The notes: generated by a model not told the origin, from the letters alone. Positions 30,713-39,202 are shown, counted from the first letter of the stretch. The stretch: 64,000 nucleotides of DNA from Streptomyces sp. NBC_00510 (GCA_036013505.1 CP107851.1:7240001-7304000); one strand, 5' to 3'. Numbers and translations are program-made.

Positions 30713-31372
30713 TCAGGGGATCGGCCGTGCGGTGAGCTGGGTGCCGTCGACGGTCACGGCGCCGGTGGCGGGGTCGATGGCGGGCGCCGCCGACGGTTCG
30801 CCGTCGCGCGAGACGATCCCCACCTGCTTGCCGTTCGGCAGCACGATCCAGCCGCCGACGACCCGCGCGCCGCGCACCGAGGCGGTCGCCCGGTACAGAC
30901 CGGACGGCTTCACCGCGCGCTGCGCGGTGAAGGGCTGCTCCACGCCGGGCAGCCGCACCTCGCCGGTGACGCGGCCGCCCTCCAGGGTGCCCTCCAGCGA
31001 GGCGCCGCGGTCACCGGTCAGGCGCATGCCGCCGTCGTCCCGGACGTCGCCACGCAGCCAGGCCTCCTTGGTGCGCCCGTCGCAGACGTACGCGACGGCC
31101 TTGCCGTCGCGCAGCGCGATCGCGACGCTCGCCGCGTCGTCGCCGGTGCGGCCCGCGTAGTCCGCGTCCGGGCGGGGGACCGCGGTGCTGCGGGACGGCG
31201 AGACCGCGGGGGCCGACGACGGCGGGGCGGCGGACGGCGTCCGGCTCGCGGCCGGCGGGCCGCCGCCCTTCGTCCCCACCTGCGGCGGTTCCGTCGTCGC
31301 GTTGAGCGACAGCATGATCAGCGCGAGTGCCAGCCCCGCGAGGAGCGTGTAGAGCGGTCCGGAACGCTTCAT
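30713..31372 (-). CDS. Secreted or membrane-anchored protein of unknown function
   Basis: 219 residues. An N-terminal signal sequence or anchor (LLAGLALALIMLSLNA, residues 10-25) is followed by a Pro/Ser/Ala-rich linker to about residue 70. A β-rich domain comes next (ASVAIALRDGKAVAYVCDGR, TGDRGASLEGTLEGGRVTGE). I do not recognise a functional family. It lies 33 nt upstream of the DUF6529-like gene on the same strand, so it may be the first gene of that unit. Confidence 0.7.
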   Translation of the reverse strand: MKRSGPLYTLLAGLALALIMLSLNATTEPPQVGTKGGGPPAASRTPSAAPPSSAPAVSPSRSTAVPRPDADYAGRTGDDAASVAIALRDGKAVAYVCDGRTKEAWLRGDVRDDGGMRLTGDRGASLEGTLEGGRVTGEVRLPGVEQPFTAQRAVKPSGLYRATASVRGARVVGGWIVLPNGKQVGIVSRDGEPSAAPAIDPATGAVTVDGTQLTARPIP

Positions 31373-31461
31373 GTCCGCCTCCCCCGAGGCCGCGCGGTCA
31401 GGGCACCATCGAAGCGGACGGCCCGCCCCGCGTCCAGGGGCGTGTCAGGACGAAGCGGCGC

Positions 31462-31824
31462 TCACGACCACACCGCCAGCGCCACCGCGCGGCCCTCCGC
31501 GTCCCGCTGCACCTCCAGCATCCCGACCACCGCGCTGCGGTTGATGCGCCCGTACACGTGCGGGAAGCGCGTCTCCTGCGGGACCCCCGGAGGCGGCACC
31601 GGATCGGCGTCCTCCCACAGCACACGGGCCTCCAGGGCCTCCTCGTCGATCAGCAGCACCATCAGCGGGCCCGGGGTGCCCCGGTAGAAGGCGTCGGCGA
31701 CGGCGAGCGCAACCGCCTCGTCGGGCGCGCAGTGCACGAACCCGTCCTCGGCGAGCGACGAGGGCGCGTACGGACGGTCCGGGTCGCGCAGCCAGTCGTC
31801 CAGCGGAACAAGGTGGAAGATCAT
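31462..31824 (-). CDS. DUF952 family protein
   Basis: 120 residues. It begins MIFHLVPLDDW, then has SSLAEDGFVHCAPDEAVALA and FPHVYGRINRSAVVGM, the recognisable core of DUF952, a small family of unknown reaction with a conserved FVHC-type motif. It starts at ATG. It is divergent from the chorismate mutase gene with a 118-bp gap that must contain both promoters. Confidence 0.83.
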   Translation of the reverse strand: MIFHLVPLDDWLRDPDRPYAPSSLAEDGFVHCAPDEAVALAVADAFYRGTPGPLMVLLIDEEALEARVLWEDADPVPPPGVPQETRFPHVYGRINRSAVVGMLEVQRDAEGRAVALAVWS

Positions 31825-31942
31825 GCTTCATGGTGTACCGCAGCACCCCCGGCGTCTCGCAGGGCGGGCGTGTCCGCCGCGCTCCGTCTGCCCCGACTAC
31901 GCTGACCAGGTACGTGCGCGCAGCAACACAGGGAGCGATGAC

Positions 31943-32305
31943 GTGGCGGTACGAGCGGTCCGCGGAGCCGTCCAGCTGGAGCGGGACGAGGCGGAGCACA
32001 TGCACGAGCAGGTCGCCGAGCTGCTCACCGCCATCCTGGAGCGCAACGGCATCGCGGTGGACGACCTGATCAGCGTGTGGTTCACCGCCACCCCGGACCT
32101 CCACAGCGACTTCCCGGCGGTCGCCGCGCGCAAGCTCGGCATCACCGACGTGCCGCTGATCTGCGCGCAGGAACTCGACATCGCCGGCGCCATGCCCCGG
32201 GTCGTGCGCATCCTCGCCCACGTCGAGTCCGGCCTGTCCAAGGGCGAGATCTCCCACGTCTACCTCGGCGCCGCGGCCGCCCTCCGCAAGGACATTGCCC
32301 AGTGA
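31943..32305 (+). CDS. aroH: Chorismate mutase, AroH type
   Basis: 120 residues, the length of the trimeric AroH class. It converts chorismate to prephenate. RAVRGAVQLERDEAEHMHEQ at the N-terminus holds active-site Arg and Glu positions, and DVPLICAQELDIAGAMPRVV with LAHVESGLSKGEISHVYLG completes the fold. The GTG start has AGGGAGCG about 7 nt upstream. The stop overlaps tyrA (GTGA), linking two successive steps to tyrosine. Confidence 0.92.
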   Translation: MAVRAVRGAVQLERDEAEHMHEQVAELLTAILERNGIAVDDLISVWFTATPDLHSDFPAVAARKLGITDVPLICAQELDIAGAMPRVVRILAHVESGLSKGEISHVYLGAAAALRKDIAQ

Positions 32306-33387
32306 GAACCGCCCTCGTCATCGGCACCGGCCTCATCGGCACCTCCGCCGCCCTCGCGCTCGCCGCGCGCGGCGTCGAGGTCCACCTGGAGGACCACGAC
32401 CCCGCCGTGGTGCGCACCGCCGCCGCGCTCGGCGCGGGCACCGACGAACCCCCGTCCGGCCGGGTCGACCTCGCGATCGTCGCCGTGCCGCCGGCCCACG
32501 TCGCCGCGACCGTCGCCGACGCCCAGCGCCGCGGGCTCGCCCGCGGCTACCTCGACGTCGCCAGCGTCAAGTCCGGACCGCGCCGCGACCTGGAGGCGCT
32601 CGGCTGCGACCTGACCTCGTACATCGGCACGCACCCCATGTCCGGCCGCGAGCGCTCCGGCCCCCTGGCCGCGACCGCCGACCTCTTCGAGGGCCGCCCC
32701 TGGGTGCTCACCCCGACCCCGGTCACCGAGACCGAGGTGCTCAACCTCGCCCTGGAGCTGGCCGCGCTCTGCCGCGCCGTCCCGGTCGTGATGGACGCCG
32801 ACGCCCACGACCGCGCCGTCGCCCTCGTCTCGCACACCCCCCAGCTGGTCTCCAGCATGGTCGCGGCGCGCCTGCAGCACGCCGAGGACAGCGCGGTGCG
32901 CCTGTGCGGCCAGGGCATCCGCGACGTCACCCGGGTCGCGGGCTCGCAGCCCGGCATGTGGATCGACATCCTCTCCGCCAACCCCGGCCCGGTCGCCGAC
33001 GTCCTCGCCGAGCTCGCCGCCGACCTGACGGAGACCGTCGAGTCCCTGCGGGCCCTGCAGTCCGCGGACGACGCCAAGCGCCGCGACGGCACCGCCGGCA
33101 TCGAGGACCTCCTCCGCCGCGGCAACGCCGGCCGGGCCAAGGTCCCCGGCAAGCACGGCTCCGCCCCCAAGTCCTACGACGTCGTCGCCGTGCTCATCGG
33201 CGACCAGCCGGGGGAGCTCGCGCGGCTCTTCGCGGACACGGGGGCGGCGGGGGTCAACATCGAGGACGTGCGGATCGAGCATTCGACGGGGCAGCAGGCG
33301 GGTCTGGCTCAGTTGATGGTGGAGCCGGCCGCGGCGGCGCGTTTGTCGGCGGCGTTGCGGGAGCGTGGCTGGTCGCTGCGCGCCTGA
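32302..33387 (+). CDS. tyrA: Prephenate dehydrogenase with C-terminal ACT domain
   Basis: 361 residues. An NAD(P) Rossmann loop (ALVIGTGLIGTSAALALAA) starts at residue 4. The prephenate-binding motif THPMSGRERSG is near residue 112, and a helical dimerisation region has VALVSHTPQLVSSMVAARLQ. From about residue 292 a C-terminal ACT domain (SYDVVAVLIGDQPGELARLF) is expected to bind an amino acid for feedback control. GTG start coupled to aroH. The last 184 coding bases plus 7 bases beyond the stop are repeated perfectly 278 bp downstream. Confidence 0.93.
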   Translation: MRTALVIGTGLIGTSAALALAARGVEVHLEDHDPAVVRTAAALGAGTDEPPSGRVDLAIVAVPPAHVAATVADAQRRGLARGYLDVASVKSGPRRDLEALGCDLTSYIGTHPMSGRERSGPLAATADLFEGRPWVLTPTPVTETEVLNLALELAALCRAVPVVMDADAHDRAVALVSHTPQLVSSMVAARLQHAEDSAVRLCGQGIRDVTRVAGSQPGMWIDILSANPGPVADVLAELAADLTETVESLRALQSADDAKRRDGTAGIEDLLRRGNAGRAKVPGKHGSAPKSYDVVAVLIGDQPGELARLFADTGAAGVNIEDVRIEHSTGQQAGLAQLMVEPAAAARLSAALRERGWSLRA

Positions 33388-33672
33388 GCGGGGGCCGGCG
33401 GACGGAGTCCGGCGCAGCCGTGCGAAGCCCGGGAGGCCCGCTCGGGGCCGAGTGGTGCGAGGGCGGCGTCGGGGATCGGGCCCAGCCGGGGGAGCTCGCG
33501 CGGCTCTTCGCGGACACGGGGGCGGCGGGGGTCAACATCGAGGACGTGCGGATCGAGCATTCGACGGGGCAGCAGGCGGGTCTGGCTCAGTTGATGGTGG
33601 AGCCGGCCGCGGCGGCGCGTTTGTCGGCGGCGTTGCGGGAGCGTGGCTGGTCGCTGCGCGCCTGAGCGGGGG
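33204..33672 (+). repeat. Perfect 191-bp direct repeat of the tyrA 3' end
   Basis: Bases 33204-33394 and 33482-33672 appear identical by eye over their full 191 bp, offset by 278 bp, with an 87-bp unrelated spacer. The unit holds the ACT-domain coding sequence from GELARLF onward, the TGA and a following run of G. Identity without a single change implies a recent event, gene conversion, or an assembly artefact. Confidence 0.95.
33420..33665 (+). pseudogene. Detached ACT-domain fragment of tyrA
   Basis: The second repeat copy can be read in frame from GTG 33420 to the duplicated TGA (81 residues). The first 21 residues are unrelated, and the rest is identical to the tyrA C-terminus from QPGELARLFADTG on. 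The first β-strand of the ACT domain is missing and no good ribosome site is present. I treat it as a fragment, although expression of a free partial ACT domain cannot be excluded. Confidence 0.6.
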
Positions 33673-33779
33673 GCCTGGGAATTCGTGGTACGGAGCCGAA
33701 TGGGTGGGCCGGTAACCTTGTGGGGATGGCATTGCGCCAGCCGTGTACCTGCTCCATGCACAAGGAAGGTCCCCCGACT

Positions 33780-34469
33780 GTGTCGAATCCGGTGATCGTC
33801 GCGATCGACGGCCCCTCGGGCACTGGCAAGTCCAGCACTTCGAAGGCGGTCGCGGCCAAGCTCGGCCTGAGCTACCTGGACACCGGAGCGCAGTACCGGG
33901 CGATGACCTGGTGGATGCTGAGCAACGGCGTCGACGTGAACGACGCCGCCGCCGTGGCGACCGCCGCCGAGAAGCCGGTGATCGTCTCCGGGTCCGACCC
34001 GGCGGCGCCCACGATCACGGTGGACGGCGTGGACGCCTCCGGACCGATCCGCACCCAGGAGGTCACCGCGGCGGTCAGTGCCGTCAGCGCGGTGCCGGAG
34101 GTGCGCAGCCGCCTGGTCGGGCTGCAGCGCGACGCGGCCACTGCCGCGCCCGCCGGCATCGTCGTCGAGGGCCGGGACATCGGCACCACCGTGCTTCCGG
34201 ACGCCACCGTCAAGATCTTCCTCACCGCCTCCCCGGAGGCCCGCGCCGCCCGCCGCGGCGGCGAGCTGAAGGCCACCGGCAGCGCCCAGGTCGACCTCGT
34301 GGCGACCCGGGAGGCCCTCGTACGGCGCGACGCGGCGGACTCCGGTCGCAAGACCTCCCCGCTGGCGAAGGCGGACGACGCCATGGAGGTCGACACCAGC
34401 GAGCTCACCCTCGACCAGGTCATCGAGTGCGTCGTCACCCTCATCGAGGAGAAGCGGGCGGCTTCGTGA
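33780..34469 (+). CDS. cmk: Cytidylate kinase
   Basis: 229 residues. It phosphorylates CMP and dCMP. P-loop AIDGPSGTGKSSTSKAVAAK is at the N-terminus. YLDTGAQYRAMTWWML is the CMP-binding segment, with VVEGRDIGTTVLPDATVKIF and the lid ARRGGELKATG further on. GTG at 33780 has AAGGAAGG about 10 nt upstream and gives the normal length; ATG 33726 would add 18 residues absent from the family. The stop overlaps the acyltransferase start (GTGA). Confidence 0.93.
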   Translation: MSNPVIVAIDGPSGTGKSSTSKAVAAKLGLSYLDTGAQYRAMTWWMLSNGVDVNDAAAVATAAEKPVIVSGSDPAAPTITVDGVDASGPIRTQEVTAAVSAVSAVPEVRSRLVGLQRDAATAAPAGIVVEGRDIGTTVLPDATVKIFLTASPEARAARRGGELKATGSAQVDLVATREALVRRDAADSGRKTSPLAKADDAMEVDTSELTLDQVIECVVTLIEEKRAAS

Positions 34470-35125
34470 GCGACTCCTCCGCGGTTCCGGGACCGAGGGG
34501 CGCGGCCGTCGGCCGCCGCCTCGGCATCGGGATCATCAACAGCCTCTGGCGCCCCCGGGTGCTCGGCGCCTGGCGGTTGCCCGCCTCGGGGCCGGTGATC
34601 CTGGCCGTGAACCACTCGCACTACGTGGACGGGCCGGTGCTCATGGGCACCTGCCCGCGCCCGGTGCACTTCCTGATCAAGAAGGAGGCGTTCATCGGGC
34701 CGCTGGACCCGTTCCTGCGTGGGATCGGCCAGCTCCCGGTGGACCGCCACAGCACCGACCGCACCGCGGTGACCAGCGCGCTCGGCGTGCTGGAGCGCGG
34801 CGGGGTCCTGGGGATCTTCCCCGAGGGCACCCGGGGCGAGGGCGACTTCGCCGACCTGCGGGCGGGCCTGGCGTACTTCGCGGTGCGCTCCGGCGCGCCC
34901 ATAGTGCCGGTCGCGGTCCTCGGCACGTCCCGGCCGGGACGGCTGATCCGCGGCCTGCCGCCGGTGCGCGGCCGGGTCGACATCGTCTTCGGCGACCCCT
35001 TCGACGCCGGCGACGGCAGCGGACGCCGTACGCGTACGGCACTGGACGCCGCCACCGTGCGCATCCAGAAGCACCTGAGCGGACACCTCGAGTACGCCCG
35101 GCGCACCACGGGCCGCGCCTCCTAG
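34466..35125 (+). CDS. PlsC-type 1-acylglycerol-3-phosphate acyltransferase
   Basis: 219 residues. The acyltransferase motifs are clear: NHSHYVDGPVL (the NHx4D catalytic pair), HFLIKKEAFIGPLDPFLRGI, and GIFPEGTRGEGDF (substrate phosphate binding). It probably acylates lysophosphatidate at the membrane face, though related enzymes use other acceptors. The gene is translationally coupled to cmk and followed by der, an order widely seen in streptomycetes. Confidence 0.88.
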   Translation: MSDSSAVPGPRGAAVGRRLGIGIINSLWRPRVLGAWRLPASGPVILAVNHSHYVDGPVLMGTCPRPVHFLIKKEAFIGPLDPFLRGIGQLPVDRHSTDRTAVTSALGVLERGGVLGIFPEGTRGEGDFADLRAGLAYFAVRSGAPIVPVAVLGTSRPGRLIRGLPPVRGRVDIVFGDPFDAGDGSGRRTRTALDAATVRIQKHLSGHLEYARRTTGRAS

Positions 35126-35191
35126 CGTCGGCCTGATCCACACTGGGGCGTGCAAGCCCCCGCACATTTGACGATCGACGGAGAAGCTTTC

Positions 35192-36649
35192 ATGGACATC
35201 GAGAACGAGTACGGCGAAGTCGGCGCGCTCGACGACGCCGAGTACGCCGAGTTCATGGAGCTCGCCGCCGAGGAGGGTTTCGACCTCGACGAGGTCGCGG
35301 GCGACCTCGCGGCCGCGGGCCACGGCCCGCTGCCGGTCGTCGCGGTTGTCGGCCGCCCGAACGTCGGCAAGTCGACGCTGGTGAACCGGATCATCGGCCG
35401 CCGTGAGGCGGTCGTCGAGGACCGCCCCGGCGTCACCCGCGACCGCGTCACGTACGAGGCCGACTGGAACGGCCGCCGCTTCAAGATCGTCGACACCGGC
35501 GGCTGGGAGCAGGACGTCCTCGGCATCGACGCGTCCGTGGCCGCGCAGGCCGAGTTCGCGATCGAGGCCGCCGACGCGGTGGTCTTCGTGGTGGACGCCA
35601 CGGTCGGCGCGACCGACACCGACGAGGCCGTCGTCAAGCTGCTCCGCAAGGCCGGCAAGCCGGTCGTGCTGTGCGCCAACAAGGTCGACGGCCCCTCGGG
35701 CGAGGCGGACGCCGCCATGCTGTGGAACCTCGGCCTCGGCGAGCCCTTCCCGGTCTCGTCGCTGCACGGCCGCGGCACGGGCGACCTGCTGGACGCGATG
35801 CTGGAGGCGCTCCCCGAGGCGCCGATGCAGTCCTTCGCCAACGCCATCGGCGGCCCGCGCCGGGTCGCGCTGATCGGCCGCCCGAACGTCGGCAAGTCCT
35901 CGCTGCTGAACAAGGTGGCGGGCGAGGAGCGCGTCGTCGTCAACGAGCAGGCCGGCACGACCCGCGACCCGGTCGACGAGCTCATCGAGCTCGGCGGCAA
36001 GATCTGGAAGTTCGTGGACACCGCGGGCATCCGCCGCCGCGTCCACCTCCAGGAGGGCGCGGACTACTACGCCTCGCTGCGCACCGCGGCCGCCCTGGAG
36101 AAGGCGGAGGTCGCCGTCGTCCTGATCGACGCCGGCGAGACCCTCGCCGAGCAGGACACCCGCATCATCTCGCTGGCCGTCGAGGCGGGCCGCGCCATCG
36201 TCATCGCCTACAACAAGTGGGACCTGCTGGACGAGGAGCGGCGCTACTACCTCGAGCGCGAGATCGAGAAGGACCTCGTGCAGGTCCAGTGGGCGCCCCG
36301 GGTGAACGTCTCCGCCCGCACCGGCCGGCACATGGAGAAGCTGGTCCCGGCCATCGAGTCGGCCCTGGCGGGCTGGGAGACCCGGGTCCCCACCGGCCGT
36401 CTCAACGCCTTCCTGGGCGAGCTCGTCGCCGCCCACCCCCACCCGATCCGCGGCGGCAAGCAGCCCCGCATCCTCTTTGGCACCCAGGCCGGCACCAAGC
36501 CCCCGCGCTTCGTGCTCTTCGCCTCCGGCTTCCTGGAGGCGGGCTACCGCCGCTTCATCGAGCGGCGGCTGCGTGAGGAGTTCGGGTTCGTGGGGACGCC
36601 GATCCAGGTGTCGGTGCGGGTGCGGGAGAAGCGCGGCCGCAAGAAGTAG
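35192..36649 (+). CDS. der: Ribosome-associated GTPase Der (EngA)
   Basis: 485 residues. Two tandem GTPase domains are present, each with its own P-loop: VVGRPNVGKSTLVNRIIGR near residue 54 and LIGRPNVGKSSLLNKVAGEE near residue 229. A C-terminal KH-like domain ends in EKRGRKK. An acidic N-terminal extension of about 45 residues is typical of actinobacteria. Der assists 50S subunit maturation. ATG with CGGAGAAG upstream is chosen over an in-frame GTG 42 nt earlier. Confidence 0.95.
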   Translation: MDIENEYGEVGALDDAEYAEFMELAAEEGFDLDEVAGDLAAAGHGPLPVVAVVGRPNVGKSTLVNRIIGRREAVVEDRPGVTRDRVTYEADWNGRRFKIVDTGGWEQDVLGIDASVAAQAEFAIEAADAVVFVVDATVGATDTDEAVVKLLRKAGKPVVLCANKVDGPSGEADAAMLWNLGLGEPFPVSSLHGRGTGDLLDAMLEALPEAPMQSFANAIGGPRRVALIGRPNVGKSSLLNKVAGEERVVVNEQAGTTRDPVDELIELGGKIWKFVDTAGIRRRVHLQEGADYYASLRTAAALEKAEVAVVLIDAGETLAEQDTRIISLAVEAGRAIVIAYNKWDLLDEERRYYLEREIEKDLVQVQWAPRVNVSARTGRHMEKLVPAIESALAGWETRVPTGRLNAFLGELVAAHPHPIRGGKQPRILFGTQAGTKPPRFVLFASGFLEAGYRRFIERRLREEFGFVGTPIQVSVRVREKRGRKK

Positions 36650-36671
36650 CCCTGCCGGGGCCGGACATGGT

Positions 36672-36717
36672 GCCGCCCGCCGGGTCGCCTCCCCAGGGGG
36701 GCGATCGGGCGGGCGGT
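36672..36717. terminator. Bidirectional terminator hairpin after der
   Basis: A long imperfect GC stem (36672-36694 with 36696-36717) lies between der and the convergent small gene. Confidence 0.7.
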
Positions 36718-36734
36718 TCGCCGTGCGGGGTGGG

Positions 36735-36953
36735 TCAGAGACCGCCGTGCATGCGGTTCTCCGCGAGGCCCGGGGGGAGGGCCGGGAGGTCGCCGCGGTG
36801 GCGGCCGGAGCGGTAGGGGGAGTTGACACCACCGCGGTCGGCGAAGCCGTTGAACTGCAGGTCCTCCTCGCCGGTGCGGTCGCCGGGGAGGGTGCGGAAG
36901 AGCCTGCGGTACTCGGAGTAGAGCGCGTCGTAGATCGGCGTGCCCTCGCTCAC
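36735..36953 (-). CDS. Small conserved protein of unknown function
   Basis: 72 residues from a GTG with a perfect AGGAGG 5 nt upstream, which makes this start much better than upstream in-frame Met or Val codons. The N-terminal part (SEGTPIYDALYSEYRRLFRT, then GDRTGEEDLQFNGF) looks ordered, and the rest is Gly/Arg-rich. I do not recognise a characterised family. It converges on der. Confidence 0.72.
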   Translation of the reverse strand: MSEGTPIYDALYSEYRRLFRTLPGDRTGEEDLQFNGFADRGGVNSPYRSGRHRGDLPALPPGLAENRMHGGL

Positions 36954-37102
36954 GGACGCCTCCTGCGCGGTGCGCATGGGGGGGATGGGGCTGCGGTACT
37001 GGGCTCGTGAGGAAGCGTCAAAGGTGTGCACGTCGTGGCAACGAGCGGCTCATCTGCGGGGATGCGGGTCGTACGGATGAATCACGCATATGCACTGCCA
37101 TA

Positions 37103-37142
37103 GGCCAAAGGCGCGTACGGGCAGCCGTACGCGCCTTTGGCC
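37103..37142 (-). terminator. 18-bp perfect hairpin terminator
   Basis: 37103-37120 pairs perfectly with 37125-37142 around a GCAG tetraloop. It sits 13 nt beyond the stop of the minus-strand gene at 37156 and most likely ends it. Confidence 0.85.
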
Positions 37143-37155
37143 GGAGCCGGGGGGA

Positions 37156-37926
37156 TCAGGTGCCGGACAGCGGCATCGTCGCCGCGACGAGGAGTCCGTG
37201 CCCGCAGGCGCGTTCCAGGGCGTCGCGCAGCAGGTCCTCGCGGGGCTGCTGGCCGATGGTGCCGTGCGGGGCGGCGTACACGTACACCTCGTTGGACCTG
37301 TTGACCGCCTGGCGCCATCCCTCGCTCACCGCGAGCGGCTGGTGCGCCTGCCACCACGCGCCGGCGGAGCCGGGCTGCAGGATGGCGTGCAGCTGCCCCA
37401 TGGCCAGCAGCACGGACCAGCCGGGCAGCGGGGAGGGCGGTGTGGACAGGTCGTTCACGGGGAGGAAGCCCTGCTCGATGAGGATCGGCAGGAAGTCGTC
37501 GCCGGGGCCGCTGTCGCCGGGGCGGGCGATCGGGCCGGTGGGCTCGATGACCAGGGCCGGGCACACCTCCTCCTTGATGAGGACGAGGCCGCAGGTGATG
37601 CCGAGCACCGCCTGGCGCGGAGCGGCGGCCGACGCGGCGCCGGTCGGCTCCTCACCCGCGATGCTCTGCACCGCGCCCTGCAGTTGCTCCTCCGAGACGG
37701 GCACGACCTGGGAGGGGATGCAGGTCGCGTGGGCGAAGGCGAGCACGGCGGTCTCCTCGCCGACGAAGAGCACCGTGCTGGTGCGCTCCGTGGCGGTGTC
37801 CCCCGGGGTACGGCAGGAGGTGCAGTCGTACGTGCCGGGCGCGCTGTCGCCCGCCAGCAGGCGTGCCGCCTCCTCATCGCCGATCTCGGCTCGTACCTCG
37901 TCGCTGACGTCGAGCATGGGCGGCAC
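37156..37926 (-). CDS. Conserved protein of unknown function
   Basis: 256 residues. The GTG start is fixed by AAGGAGG 5 nt upstream. There is no signal peptide or membrane segment. Features seen are YDCTSCRTPGDTATERTSTV near residue 33 (a CxxC pair), an α/β body (STVLFVGEETAVLAFAHATC) and a Trp-rich segment (GSAGAWWQAHQPLAVSEGWR). I do not recognise the family. Its promoter shares the 0.5-kb gap with the rpf-like gene, which runs in the opposite direction. Confidence 0.75.
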   Translation of the reverse strand: MPPMLDVSDEVRAEIGDEEAARLLAGDSAPGTYDCTSCRTPGDTATERTSTVLFVGEETAVLAFAHATCIPSQVVPVSEEQLQGAVQSIAGEEPTGAASAAAPRQAVLGITCGLVLIKEEVCPALVIEPTGPIARPGDSGPGDDFLPILIEQGFLPVNDLSTPPSPLPGWSVLLAMGQLHAILQPGSAGAWWQAHQPLAVSEGWRQAVNRSNEVYVYAAPHGTIGQQPREDLLRDALERACGHGLLVAATMPLSGT

Positions 37927-38246
37927 TGAAGCCTCCTTGAAATGTACGGCTACGGGCTCCTTTGCCGGGCCTCGCCCGGCACATAGTGACAACGGCCGAT
38001 CTGTGGCGGGAGTCACGGCCTTCTTGGCGCGTGCTCGTGCGTCCGCGTGCGGAGGGTGAGCGGCGGTGCGGAGCCGGTCACTCCAAGTCCCACCTTTCAC
38101 CCCGGGAAGCCTCCGTGCCTATGAGTCGGGTCACATGGCGCATATGCGCTGTGCGGATATGCCGCAAAAAACACCATCAATCCGGTGTCCTAAATAGGTC
38201 TTTACTCCCGGTAACCCTCAAGTGGCCTGCGGCGTAAGGGGTTTGT
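37927..38246. other. Divergent, relatively A/T-rich control region
   Basis: About 320 bp of non-coding sequence between two divergent genes. It includes a 12-bp perfect palindrome GCGCATATGCGC at 38138-38149 and a run of A at about 38165-38170. Promoters of both genes lie in or next to this stretch. No coding frame is supported. Confidence 0.5.
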
Positions 38247-38276
38247 TTGGTGACGGAACGCGACCCTGCCTAGATT
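38247..38276 (+). promoter_or_regulatory. Candidate promoter of the rpf-like gene
   Basis: TTGGTG (38247-38252), an 18-nt spacer and TAGATT (38271-38276). Transcription would start near 38283, giving a leader of about 180 nt. Confidence 0.5.
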
Positions 38277-38282
38277 TGCCCG

Positions 38283-38458
38283 CCGTGTGCAGAGAGCACC
38301 ACCCGGGAGGGCTCGCACGGAGGGCGACCGTGGATCCGAAATCCATCGGTCGGCGAGCGAAGGGGACGGGGGCCGCGCCGGATGCGTGGGAACCCCGTCC
38401 GTCGGGTGCCGTACCGGAGGTACGGCGCCATGGGGGAACCCCGGGTCCGTGGAGAGGG
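38283..38458 (+). ncRNA. Structured 5' leader of the rpf-like gene; candidate c-di-AMP riboswitch
   Basis: The leader contains several nested hairpins: TGGAT/ATCCA around CCGAA at 38331-38345, an 8-bp stem 38364-38371 with 38393-38400, and an 11-bp stem 38405-38415 with 38419-38429. Purine-rich blocks GGGGGAACCCC follow, just before the ribosome site. Streptomyces rpfA genes are known to be controlled by ydaO-type c-di-AMP riboswitches in such leaders. The match here is by position and general appearance only; the conserved core was not proven. Confidence 0.42.
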
Positions 38459-38463
38459 ATTCC

Positions 38464-39090
38464 ATGGCCGTATCAGCCAAGTACCGTCAGTCCGCAGTCG
38501 TAGCCGGCGTCACCGTGCTGACCCCGCTGGCCCTCATGGCCGTCGCGGGGCCCGCGAAGGCCGCCGACGGCGGGGTCTGGGACCGCATCGCGAGCTGCGA
38601 GAGCGGCGGGAACTGGCACATCAACACCGGCAACGGGTACTACGGAGGACTCCAGTTCTCGGCCGGGACCTGGCGCGCCTACGGCGGCACCGCGTACGCG
38701 GCGACCGCCGACCGGGCGAGCCGTGAGCAGCAGATCGCCGTCGCCGCCAAGGTGCAGCGGGCGCAGGGCTGGGGCGCCTGGCCCACCTGCTCCGCCCGCG
38801 CCGGCGCCTACGGGAGCGCACCCGCCCGCGGCACCGCCCCGGCCGCGCCCAAGGCGAAGCGGCACACCGCCCCGGCGCCCGCGAAGCAGTCGCGCGGCAG
38901 CGGCGGTCACGCCGACCGCGGCCAGAGCCGGGCGAAGGGGCACGGCAACTACAGCGTCCGCGGCGGCGACACCCTGAGCGGCATCGCGGCCGCCCACGGG
39001 ACGACCTGGAAGAAGCTGTACGCCGTCAACCGGTCCGTGATCGGCGCCGACCCCAACCTGATCTACCCGGGACAGCGGCTGTCGATCTGA
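38464..39090 (+). CDS. Rpf-like secreted muralytic protein with LysM domain
   Basis: 208 residues. A signal peptide (AVVAGVTVLTPLALMAVAGPAKA, cut after about residue 33) is followed by a resuscitation-promoting-factor transglycosylase domain. That domain has VWDRIASCESGGNWHINTGN (catalytic Glu in CESGGNW) and YYGGLQFSAGTWRAYGG. A Pro/Ala/Arg linker (about 120-160) leads to a C-terminal LysM (YSVRGGDTLSGIAAAHGTTW). Rpf proteins cleave peptidoglycan during spore germination and growth. GGAGAGGG precedes the ATG. Confidence 0.92.
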   Translation: MAVSAKYRQSAVVAGVTVLTPLALMAVAGPAKAADGGVWDRIASCESGGNWHINTGNGYYGGLQFSAGTWRAYGGTAYAATADRASREQQIAVAAKVQRAQGWGAWPTCSARAGAYGSAPARGTAPAAPKAKRHTAPAPAKQSRGSGGHADRGQSRAKGHGNYSVRGGDTLSGIAAAHGTTWKKLYAVNRSVIGADPNLIYPGQRLSI

Positions 39091-39202
39091 CCTCCCGCGC
39101 ACTCCCGGCCCTCCCGGCGGCCGTGCTCCGACCGGGTGGGCCGGGGGCGCGCACGGCGCGGCGGGCGACGGCGCCCGCCGCGCCGCGCCTAGCCTGGCCC
39201 GC

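Noticed and set aside
32295..33665. A 456-codon frame ending with the duplicated ACT sequence
   Set aside because: Its first 350 codons are an off-frame shadow of tyrA. Only the end coincides with the frame of the duplicated fragment.
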